Origin: a bacterium
Lineage (GTDB): Bacteria; Elusimicrobiota; Elusimicrobia; Elusimicrobiales; UBA9959
Assembly (NCBI GenBank): GCA_021847485.1
Contig: JAJZRA010000016.1
Location: 1-32,204, forward strand
Length of the DNA stretch: 32,204 bases
Direction of reading: 5' to 3'
The translations under genes were made by a program, and so were the position numbers. The notes under the pieces are model-generated. The model saw only the letters and a program-made list of their open reading frames with translations. It was not told the DNA's origin and searched no databases. Below are positions 6,204 to 12,230 of the stretch, piece after piece (the stretch's first letter is position 1; each line of letters opens with the position of its first letter).

Positions 6204-7466
6204 TCAGCCGATCGGCAGGCGGGCCGCTACTTCCAGCCCCCCCTCGGGCCGGTTGCGCAGCTCCACGTCGCCGCCGTTGCGGCGCAGCAGGTCGCGCGTT
6301 ATGATCATGCCGACCCCGGTGCCTTCCTTCTTGGTGGTAATGGACCTCTTGAAGATGGAGGGCAGCAGCTCCGGCAGTATGCCGGGCCCGTTGTCCGCGA
6401 TGGCCACCACCGCGTCGCCGTTTTCGGCGCGGACCGACACCTCGACGAGCTTCTCGCCGGGATTGTCGCGCACGGCCTCGACGGCGTTCTTAAGGACGTT
6501 GAAGAAGGCCTGCTGCAGGTCGGCCCGGGAGGCCGACACCAGCCCCCCCCCGCCGTAGTTCCGTTTGAAGGCCACGCCTTCGGCCTGCGGCGAGAACCTG
6601 ACTATGGCCAGCAGCGTGTCCATGAACTCGTGCAGCACTATCCGCTCGGTCCGGCCGCCCCCGGCCCGGCCGAAGCGCGTGATGCCGCGCAGCGACTCTG
6701 ACATGTTGGCCACCACGTCCTCCAGCTCCCTGAGCGTGGCCTTTTCGGCAGGGGGCTTCTCTTTGAGCGATTCCACCTGGATATAGCCGGAGATGGAGGC
6801 TATCGGGCCGCGCAGGTCGTGCGCGATGCGGTGGGCCAGCACGCCCAGCTGCGTAGTGGAGTTGAGCTCCGAGAACTTGCGGACGAGGGCGTCCTTCTCG
6901 GAGGCCTCCTGCGCTATCGCCGAGCGCAGGTTGCGGATGATCCGGTCGCTCAGGTTCTTGGTCAGGGCCAGGTACGGGACCAGCAGCGCGGAGATTATTA
7001 GCGGGAAAGCCGGGCGCGCGTAAGCCTCGGCAGCCCAGGGGGCCGGGTTCGGCAGGGCGCCGTAATAGATGCCCCAGACCACCACCAGGTAGCCCAGGGC
7101 GCTGACCGGCACCGTCAGCGGGTTCTCCAGGCCGTAGATGGCCTCGGAGACCAGGATGGCCATGTAGAGGAAAGGCAGCGGGGAGACCACGCCGCCGGTA
7201 TAGTAGATCGAGATGGTTATTATGACGGAGCCCACCTGGCTGAGCGCTATGCCCGCCGTGCGGTAGCAGTTGCGGAAGATCCAGTCGAAAAAGAGGAAAT
7301 AGAGGGCGTAGCTGCAGGACGAAACGAGGGAGAACCAGGCGACCTTGTTGGGGAAGGGCAGCTTGCCCGCGAAGAGGAGGAAGGTGGCGGTGAAGCCCAG
7401 CACGGCAGCCATCAGCGCGTTGAAGCGCAGGGCCGTCCTGGCCTTATCGCGGTAATACCCCGCCAT
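6204..7466 (-). CDS. Membrane sensor histidine kinase, RegB/PilS-like (kinase 2)
   Basis: 420 residues. About six N-terminal helices carry YYTGGVVSPLPFLYMAIL, the counterpart of kinase 1's GGIVSPF loop, followed by AIYGLENPLTV. The catalytic part has H-box AHRIAHDLRGPIASISGY (His near 215), N-box DLQQAFFNVLKNAVEAV, DNGPGI and GTGVGMIIT, all intact. The ATG follows the TAG of the HypB-like gene with no base between, so it is translationally coupled to hydrogenase maturation genes. Kinase 1, 1.8 kb downstream, is a close paralog; the four cyclase-like genes lie between them. There is no receiver or output protein next to it. The GGxxSP loop suggests quinone or membrane redox sensing by analogy with RegB, which I cannot confirm. 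Confidence 0.9.
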   Translation of the reverse strand: MAGYYRDKARTALRFNALMAAVLGFTATFLLFAGKLPFPNKVAWFSLVSSCSYALYFLFFDWIFRNCYRTAGIALSQVGSVIITISIYYTGGVVSPLPFLYMAILVSEAIYGLENPLTVPVSALGYLVVVWGIYYGALPNPAPWAAEAYARPAFPLIISALLVPYLALTKNLSDRIIRNLRSAIAQEASEKDALVRKFSELNSTTQLGVLAHRIAHDLRGPIASISGYIQVESLKEKPPAEKATLRELEDVVANMSESLRGITRFGRAGGGRTERIVLHEFMDTLLAIVRFSPQAEGVAFKRNYGGGGLVSASRADLQQAFFNVLKNAVEAVRDNPGEKLVEVSVRAENGDAVVAIADNGPGILPELLPSIFKRSITTKKEGTGVGMIITRDLLRRNGGDVELRNRPEGGLEVAARLPIG

Positions 7467-8171
7467 CTACGCCAGGCCGGCCTTCGCGGCGGCGCGCCGC
7501 AGGTCCCTCGCGAAAGCCGTCTTCAGCAGCGCCGCCGGGCGGCCCAGCGCGGCCTCGAGCTTCGGGTCGCGGCGGATGGCCGCGCAGGCGCCCGCGGGCC
7601 TGCGCCCGTCGGACATGTTCTCCACCACGCCGAGCACCGGCACGCCGAGCCGGCGGTAGAGCGCCAGCGAGCGCTCCAGCACGTCGTGAGCCAGCACCGA
7701 CGGGACGGTGACGGCCAGCACCTCGGCGCCCTTGGCGAAGCGCATCACGTCCAGCGCGGCGTCGTTGATGCCTGGCGGCATGTCGAGCACCAGGAAATCC
7801 AGCTCCCCCCACTGCGTTATCGCCAGGAGTTCTATGATGGCGTCCGAAACGTTGGCGCCGCGCAGCGGCACGGCCTTGTTCTCGGAGAAGAACACGACCG
7901 ACATGAACTTGACGCCCTCGAAGACCGGAGGTTCGAGGCCTTTCTCCTCTTTCGGGAAGAGGCCTTTGGCGCCGAGGACGAGATGGTCGGAGGCGCCGGC
8001 GAAATCCAGGTCGAAGAGGCCGGTCCTGTAGCCCTGCTTCGCGAGCAGCAGCGCAAGCGTCGAGGCGGTCACGCTCTTGCCGATGCCGCCTTTCCAGCCG
8101 GTGACGGCTATGACGCGCTTTACGCCTTTGAGCCTTTCCGCTATGACGGACGGACGGGGATCTATGGTCAT
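7467..8171 (-). CDS. MinD/Mrp-type ATPase, likely archaeal-type HypB
   Basis: 234 residues of the ParA/MinD/Mrp P-loop class. It has a deviant Walker A GWKGGIGKS (residues 25-33), DLDFAGAS after strand 2, and Mrp-like DMPPGINDA near 130. It lacks the N-terminal Fe-S region and CxxC tail of full Mrp scaffold proteins. Its start overlaps the hypA stop in an ATGA. In Thermococcales the partner that loads nickel onto HypA is a MinD-family ATPase unrelated to the GTPase HypB of E. coli, and its gene sits beside hypA. This pair matches that arrangement and is the reason for the call. It should use ATP binding to boost nickel handling by HypA for the hydrogenase at 12211-16226. A generic Mrp-like role cannot be excluded. 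Confidence 0.78.
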   Translation of the reverse strand: MTIDPRPSVIAERLKGVKRVIAVTGWKGGIGKSVTASTLALLLAKQGYRTGLFDLDFAGASDHLVLGAKGLFPKEEKGLEPPVFEGVKFMSVVFFSENKAVPLRGANVSDAIIELLAITQWGELDFLVLDMPPGINDAALDVMRFAKGAEVLAVTVPSVLAHDVLERSLALYRRLGVPVLGVVENMSDGRRPAGACAAIRRDPKLEAALGRPAALLKTAFARDLRRAAAKAGLA

Positions 8172-8572
8172 TTCTCGCCCTTGATGTAGCTGATGGAGAC
8201 CCCGCGGCCGCGGGCTATCTCAAAATCCGGGCTTTTGCACTTGGGGCACTTCAGGAAGGTATGGGCCATCTCGGGGACGAAGTGGATGAACTCGGCCTCG
8301 TCCTTGGTCTTCTTGAGCCCTTTGAGCGGGAATTCGTGCGCGCAGGCCTTGCAGCGGAAGGCGGCGGGCTCCACCTCGATCTTGAAGCGGCAGGCGGCGG
8401 CGGCCGGGAACTGCTTGCGCAGCTCTTCCAAGGCGAAGGAGAAGATCTCCTTATCTATAGCCTGCAGCTCGCCGAAGACCACGCCGGTCTCCTTGAGCTT
8501 CTTAAGCTTCTGCTCACCGGCGTGCTCCACCGCGCTCTTGATGACCGACTCCGCCAAAGCCCATTCGTGCAT
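8168..8572 (-). CDS. hypA: Hydrogenase nickel incorporation protein HypA
   Basis: 134 residues beginning MHEWALAES; His2 of the M-H-E start is the nickel ligand of the family. Zinc-site cysteines are CKAC (74/77) and CPKC (109/112). The spacer between the two pairs is 31 residues, about twice the usual bacterial length, with a charged insert (LKGLKKTKDEAEF); archaeal HypA such as that of Thermococcus has a similar extension. HypA delivers Ni(II) to the large subunit precursor before proteolytic maturation. It is the first gene of the long minus-strand run, coupled to the MinD-type HypB. A -10 box lies 6 nt before the ATG, so the message may be leaderless. Confidence 0.92.
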   Translation of the reverse strand: MHEWALAESVIKSAVEHAGEQKLKKLKETGVVFGELQAIDKEIFSFALEELRKQFPAAAACRFKIEVEPAAFRCKACAHEFPLKGLKKTKDEAEFIHFVPEMAHTFLKCPKCKSPDFEIARGRGVSISYIKGEK

Positions 8573-8578
8573 GCCTCA

Positions 8579-8584
8579 ATTATA
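8579..8584 (-). promoter_or_regulatory. Putative -10 box for hypA
   Basis: A perfect TATAAT on the minus strand ends 6 nt before the hypA ATG. The expected start of transcription falls on or next to the start codon. The GAGG between them is only one base from the ATG, too close for a normal ribosome site. No -35 match is visible, so this is tentative. Confidence 0.45.
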
Positions 8585-8662
8585 CAAAATCTCCCCTCCC
8601 GCACTTCGGACACAGTTCTGGCCTGCCACGGGCCCGGGGGCCGGACCGCGAGAAGCGAAGTC

Positions 8663-8840
8663 GGTCCGCCAAGGGGATGCCTTCCTCGGGTCGGTGTCGG
8701 CCACACCGTGGCCGCACCTTGTTCGCTCAGGCCCGGCGCTGGCCTATGGCCGTGCCGCATCAAGCGCTATGCGCGTCAGGCGGCCTTACGCAAGCCGGGC
8801 CTTCCGCGACATCCCTCGAAAGGCATCCCCTTGGCGGACC
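8663..8840. repeat. 178-bp nested inverted-repeat element
   Basis: The outer arms, 8663-8683 and 8820-8840, are perfect 21-bp inverted repeats. Inside are further matched pairs: GGCCAC/GTGGCC (8699-8713), AGGCCCGGC/GCCGGGCCT (8729-8737 with 8794-8802) and GCGCT/AGCGC (8736-8740 with 8763-8767). The whole can fold as a long stem closing a branched top. It lies between the divergent hypA and secreted-protein genes, and no convincing reading frame crosses it. It may be a small non-autonomous mobile element or a structured RNA. I saw no second copy in the window. Together with the promoter and leader that follow, it fills the 516-bp gene-free stretch 8573-9088. Confidence 0.75.
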
Positions 8841-8883
8841 TCCGTGGCGGGAAATCGCAAAAGTCGCAAATGTCGCGATAACG

Positions 8884-8912
8884 TTGACAGGGCGGGGCGG
8901 ATTTGATATGAT
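8884..8912 (+). promoter_or_regulatory. Near-consensus sigma-70 promoter
   Basis: TTGACA (8884-8889), a 17-bp spacer, then TATGAT (8907-8912). Transcription should start near 8919 and read into the secreted protein gene at 9089. This is the best housekeeping promoter in the window. Confidence 0.8.
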
Positions 8913-8918
8913 AGTAGT

Positions 8919-9088
8919 ACGTTACCGTACCTTACAAGCCGCGAAGGTATCCGAAAAGTCCAAAGACTGCCAGCGCGGTGATGTCCTTCCATATCGACGG
9001 AAGGCGCGTTAAGTTTCCACCTACCTTAAGGAACTTAGCACAAAGTATCGGGAAATATAGAAGTTTATATTTTCGGAGGCTTGTTGCT
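8919..9088 (+). other. Long structured 5' leader of the secreted-protein gene
   Basis: About 170 nt separate the predicted start of transcription from ATG 9089. The leader contains a CCTTCC/GGAAGG hairpin (around 8985-9004) and an imperfect AAGTTTCC/GGAACTT stem (around 9011-9037), then an AU-rich stretch and GGAGG 9 nt before the ATG. I looked for known riboswitch cores (TPP, SAM, cobalamin, c-di-GMP) and recognise none. A leader this long is unusual in a window where most leaders are short. Confidence 0.4.
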
Positions 9089-9787
9089 ATGAAAAAGTTC
9101 GCTATTTCGCTTTTAGTCGCGCTGGCCGCGCCCCTCGGCGCCGCCGCCCAGAACGCCGCCCTCGACGCCGTGCTCTCGCGCACGGACGCCGTCCTCGCCG
9201 CCGAGTTCGCCCGCGCCGCCCAGGACATGACCCCCTTCACCGTCCCGCCCCCCGTCAGCATCTCCGACGGCCGCTATACCGACACCCCCGCCGCCGACTA
9301 CCTGCCGCTCGACAAGAAGGCCGTCTACGAGTACGAGTACACCTCCAGCGAGTTCACCGGCGTCAAGGTCGTCCGCGTGGAGTTCCTTGACTACTCCGAC
9401 GCCGAGAAGTCCGTGCGCATCAACATGGTCATCTTCAACAAGACCAAGCCGAAGGTCTCCAACTTCAGCATCGCCTCCACCCCCGCCGGCATCAGCGCCT
9501 CCGACTCCCCGCTCTACGGCCCCCGAGTCGAGATCCCTTTCCCGCTGACCTACAACATGACCTGGAACGAGGGTTCCGACCGCAGCCGCGTGGCCGCGCT
9601 TAACGCCAAGGTCACCGTGCCCGCCGGCACCTACAACGGCTGCCTGAAGATAGTGACCAGGCTGGGCGGCGGCGACGCAGGCTCCGCCGAGCGCGACTAC
9701 GCCCCCGGCGTGGGCCTCGTCTACGAGCAGGTCAACGCCGAGGACCACCAGGAGACGATAAAGCTCACCTCCTACCAGCTGAAATAA
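9089..9787 (+). CDS. Secreted protein of unknown function
   Basis: 232 residues from ATG 9089, chosen over an upstream in-frame ATG because GGAGG precedes it and a signal peptide (MKKFAISLLVALAAPLGAAAQ) follows directly. The mature part contains DYLPLDKKAVYEYEYTSSEF, VRVEFLDYSD and a C-terminal section with AKVTVPAGTYNGCLKI and APGVGLVYEQV. This pattern (ordered beta strands, VPAGTYxxC, GVGLV) is common in bacterial lipid-binding-like or DUF3108-like periplasmic beta proteins, but I cannot name a family. It has its own strong promoter and a palindromic terminator-like element, so it is a single-gene unit. Confidence 0.8.
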   Translation: MKKFAISLLVALAAPLGAAAQNAALDAVLSRTDAVLAAEFARAAQDMTPFTVPPPVSISDGRYTDTPAADYLPLDKKAVYEYEYTSSEFTGVKVVRVEFLDYSDAEKSVRINMVIFNKTKPKVSNFSIASTPAGISASDSPLYGPRVEIPFPLTYNMTWNEGSDRSRVAALNAKVTVPAGTYNGCLKIVTRLGGGDAGSAERDYAPGVGLVYEQVNAEDHQETIKLTSYQLK

Positions 9788-9800
9788 CCCGCCGACCTTA

Positions 9801-9853
9801 AAAAAAGGGGACAGGCTACTTTTTCCCGGAAAAAGTAGCCTGTCCCCTTTTTT
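9801..9853. repeat. GGGGACAG palindrome, copy 1 (possible bidirectional terminator)
   Basis: Two 24-bp arms (9801-9824 and 9830-9853) pair perfectly around a CCCGG loop, with an A-run on one side and a T-run on the other. The core is GGGGACAGGCTAC. The same palindrome recurs at 24214-24264. It lies between convergent genes (secreted protein and ebfC) and can terminate transcription in both directions. Similar GGGGACAG palindromes in other genomes are associated with REP-type transposases; none is present here. Confidence 0.85.
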
Positions 9854-9868
9854 AGCTGAAGCGTTCTT

Positions 9869-10156
9869 TTACATTCCCAGGCCGGGCAGCCCGCCCAGCG
9901 AACTCATCTTCTGCGCGGCGGCCTTCTGGCTCTCGCGCACGGCGCGGCTCATCGTCTCCGCGAGGGAGGCCTCGAGCTTGGCCTTGTCGAGAGCGGCCAG
10001 GTCGGCCTTGATCTCGACCTTGCGCACCTCCTGCGAGCCGCTCACGGTCACCTTGACCAGGCTGTCCTCGCTGGCCATCTCCAGAGCGTCCAGCTCCTTC
10101 TTTACCTCGTCCATCTTCTTCTTCAGCTCCCAAAGCTGCTTCATCTTGTCCAGCAT
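9869..10156 (-). CDS. ebfC: YbaB/EbfC nucleoid-associated protein
   Basis: 95 residues from ATG 10156, set by AGGAG 6 nt upstream; the open frame continues 31 codons further but through a palindromic repeat. Sequence order: MLDKMKQLWELKKKMDEVKKELDAL (long helix), VKVTVSGSQEVRKVEI (beta hairpin), then a helix and a flexible SSLGGLPGLGM tail, as in the YbaB/EbfC DNA-binding dimers (usually about 100-110 residues). These bind DNA as tweezer-like dimers and help organise the chromosome. It is often next to dnaX and recR, but here it stands alone. TTGATA and GATAAT boxes with a 15-bp spacer (10223-10249, minus strand) inside the repeat upstream could be its promoter. Confidence 0.88.
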   Translation of the reverse strand: MLDKMKQLWELKKKMDEVKKELDALEMASEDSLVKVTVSGSQEVRKVEIKADLAALDKAKLEASLAETMSRAVRESQKAAAQKMSSLGGLPGLGM

Positions 10157-10173
10157 GCCGTTCTCCTTAATTG

Positions 10174-10263
10174 GGGACAGCGCCCTATTTTGTGGGGAGC
10201 TGTCACCTATTTTTGTCCTTAAATTATCGTTACTTTTTCCAGTTATCAACAGGGCGCTGTCCC
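10174..10263. repeat. GGGACAG palindrome with long spacer
   Basis: Arms GGGACAGCGCCCT (10174-10186) and AGGGCGCTGTCCC (10251-10263) are perfect 13-bp inverted repeats, each followed by TATTTT outward or inward. The 64-bp middle holds a related half-site, AGCTGTCACCTATTTTTGTCC-like, around 10199-10218. It sits between the permease stop (10268) and the ebfC start (10156) and appears to carry ebfC's promoter. Confidence 0.75.
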
Positions 10264-10267
10264 TATT

Positions 10268-11740
10268 TTATGCGGAGGCGTTTTCGGGGGCGCCGTTGCG
10301 CAGGCGCGAGTTCTTGAAGCCGTACATAAAGTATATCACAAGCCCGACCGCCAGCCAGCCCACGAAACGCATCCACGTCATGAACGTGAGGCCCAGCATC
10401 AGGTACAGGCAGAAGCCTATGCCCAGCAGCGGCGTCAGCATCCCGCCCGGGGCCTTGAAAGGCCGGTGGCGCGCCGGGTCCCTGCGGCGCAGGATTATCA
10501 CCCCGGCGCAGACCAGGATGAAGGCGAACAGCGTCCCGATATTGCACAGCTCGGCCATCACGTCGAGGCTGAAGAAGGCCGAGAAGAAGGCCACGAAGAT
10601 GCCGGTCCAGATCGTGGTGACGTGCGGGGTCTTGTGCACGGGGTGCACCTTCGCGAAGTACTTGGGCAGCAGCCCGTCGCGGCTCATCGAGAAGAAGATG
10701 CGCGGCTGGCCCATCTGGAACACCAGCAGCACGGCGGTCGTGGCCACCACCGCGCCCAGCGACACCAGGCCCACCAGCCAGCGCGCGGCGTGGTTGTACT
10801 CCAGGCCCGCCACCAGCGGCTCGGCTATCTTGGTCTTGAGCTCGGTGAACGGCATCATGCCCGTCAGCACCACGGCCACCAGCACGTAGATCACCGTGCA
10901 GATCAGCAGCGACCCTATTATGCCCACCGGCATGTCGCGCATCGGGTTCTTGGTCTCCTCGGCCACCGTCGAGACCGCGTCGAAGCCGATATAGGCGAAG
11001 AAGATATAGGCCGCGCCGGCCTGGATGCCGGTCCAGCCGCCCGGGGCGAACGGCACCCAGTTGCCCGGCTTGAAGTAGTAGAAGCCCACCCCGACGAAGA
11101 CCGCCAGCACCAGCAGTTTGATGCCCACCATCAGCGAGTTGAACCGGGTGCTCTCCTTGATGCCCTTGATCAGCAGCCAGGTCAGCACAGCCGTGACCGA
11201 GACCGAGAGCAGGTTGAAGACTATCGGGATCCCGAAGAGGTGCGGCACCGAGGCGATATCGTAGCCGCGCAGCAGGAAGGTATGGTAGTCCAGCCGCAGC
11301 CAGACCGGCACTTCAAGGCCCGTCAGGCTCTTCAAGAAGTCGTTGAAATAGCCCGACCAGCTGATGGCCACGGCCACGTTGCCGATGGCGTACTCCAGGA
11401 TCAGGTCCCAGCCGATGATCCAGGCTATCAGCTCGCCCATCGTCGCGTAGGCGTAGGTGTAGGCGGAGCCCGCTATCGGCACCATCGCCGCCAGCTCCGC
11501 GTAGCACAGCGCGCAGAAGCCGCAGGCCACGGCCGTGATCAGCAGCGAGATTATCAGCGAGGGGCCGGCGTTCCCCTTGACCGCGGCCTCTCCCACCATC
11601 GCGAAGATGCCGGCGCCGATGATGGCGCCTATGCCGATCATCGTCACGTCGAAGCCGCCGAGCACCCGCGCGAGCTTCTCCCCCGGCTTCTCCGACTCCG
11701 CCACTATGCTGTCCACCGACTTGATCTTGAATAAGGACAT
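10268..11740 (-). CDS. APC-family (cationic) amino acid permease
   Basis: 490 residues with about 12-14 membrane helices. The N-terminal signature LGGFDVTMIGIGAIIGAGIFAMVG, PIAGSAYTYAYATMGELIAWIIGWDLILEYA, and IFFAYIGFDAVSTVAEETKNPMRDMPVGI are those of the cationic amino acid transporter branch of the APC superfamily (YfnA/CAT-like). It should import an amino acid by proton or substrate exchange at the inner membrane; the substrate is not readable. GAGAGG lies 4 nt before ATG 11740. It begins only 13 bp after the hydrogenase protease stop, so it may be co-transcribed with the hydrogenase operon. Its stop codon lies next to a palindromic repeat. Confidence 0.9.
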   Translation of the reverse strand: MSLFKIKSVDSIVAESEKPGEKLARVLGGFDVTMIGIGAIIGAGIFAMVGEAAVKGNAGPSLIISLLITAVACGFCALCYAELAAMVPIAGSAYTYAYATMGELIAWIIGWDLILEYAIGNVAVAISWSGYFNDFLKSLTGLEVPVWLRLDYHTFLLRGYDIASVPHLFGIPIVFNLLSVSVTAVLTWLLIKGIKESTRFNSLMVGIKLLVLAVFVGVGFYYFKPGNWVPFAPGGWTGIQAGAAYIFFAYIGFDAVSTVAEETKNPMRDMPVGIIGSLLICTVIYVLVAVVLTGMMPFTELKTKIAEPLVAGLEYNHAARWLVGLVSLGAVVATTAVLLVFQMGQPRIFFSMSRDGLLPKYFAKVHPVHKTPHVTTIWTGIFVAFFSAFFSLDVMAELCNIGTLFAFILVCAGVIILRRRDPARHRPFKAPGGMLTPLLGIGFCLYLMLGLTFMTWMRFVGWLAVGLVIYFMYGFKNSRLRNGAPENASA

Positions 11741-11753
11741 CCGGCCTCTCAGT

Positions 11754-12230
11754 TCACAAAGAATTGAAGTAATCTACCAATTTTCGGCCGGCCTCTTCCA
11801 CTTCCGGGGACAGCCCCTCCGCGTAGTCCAGCGACTTGGCCTGCACGCCCACCACCACCAGCTCCGCCCCGGTGTCCTCCCTCACTATCGAGAAGGTCAC
11901 CGACAGCGGGAAGCTGTGGGTGGAGATCGGCATGGCCTGGTTGATGTCCTCCAGCGGGATCACGCGCAGTTCCCCCGCCCGCCCCTTGAAGTGCGCGGCG
12001 TCCACCAGGATGATCTTGTCGGGTTTCCAGTCTATGGCGGTCTGCGCCACGCTCTCCGGCGTGGTGCCGGCGTCCAGCAGGCGCAGCTCCGGGCGCGAGA
12101 ACTTCACGCCCGAGCAAACGTAAGGGCCGACGCCATCGTCGGCCCTTAACGTACTGCCCAGCGTTATCACCAGCGTCCGGCCCTTCGGGGCCAGCGCGGC
12201 GGCTACCTCTTTACTCCACGAAGCTGACAT
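11754..12230 (-). CDS. Hydrogenase maturation endopeptidase (HycI/HyaD family)
   Basis: 158 residues. TLRADDGVGPYV (Asp31/32), DAGTTPES, ILVDAAHF (Asp77) and PISTHSFPL (His105) match the nickel-contacting Asp/Asp/His and fold of the HycI/HybD proteases, which clip the C-terminal tail of the large subunit once nickel is in. The glycine loop reads LGSTLRADD where the family normally has G-x-G-N, an odd change. The gene overlaps the end of hydA by 20 nt in another frame, so the protease is made with its own substrate, whose tail (after His434) would be the octapeptide YLDVSFVE. This is a strong context-supported call. Confidence 0.9.
   Translation of the reverse strand: MSASWSKEVAAALAPKGRTLVITLGSTLRADDGVGPYVCSGVKFSRPELRLLDAGTTPESVAQTAIDWKPDKIILVDAAHFKGRAGELRVIPLEDINQAMPISTHSFPLSVTFSIVREDTGAELVVVGVQAKSLDYAEGLSPEVEEAGRKLVDYFNSL

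Noticed and set aside
8193-8906. Overlapping plus-strand frames across hypA and the inverted-repeat element
   Set aside because: They have no ribosome site or recognisable domain and cross the palindromic element; hypA on the other strand is certain.
9801-9853. Insertion sequence
   Set aside because: The palindromes have no transposase gene next to them and no target duplication that I can see; they are recorded as repeats.
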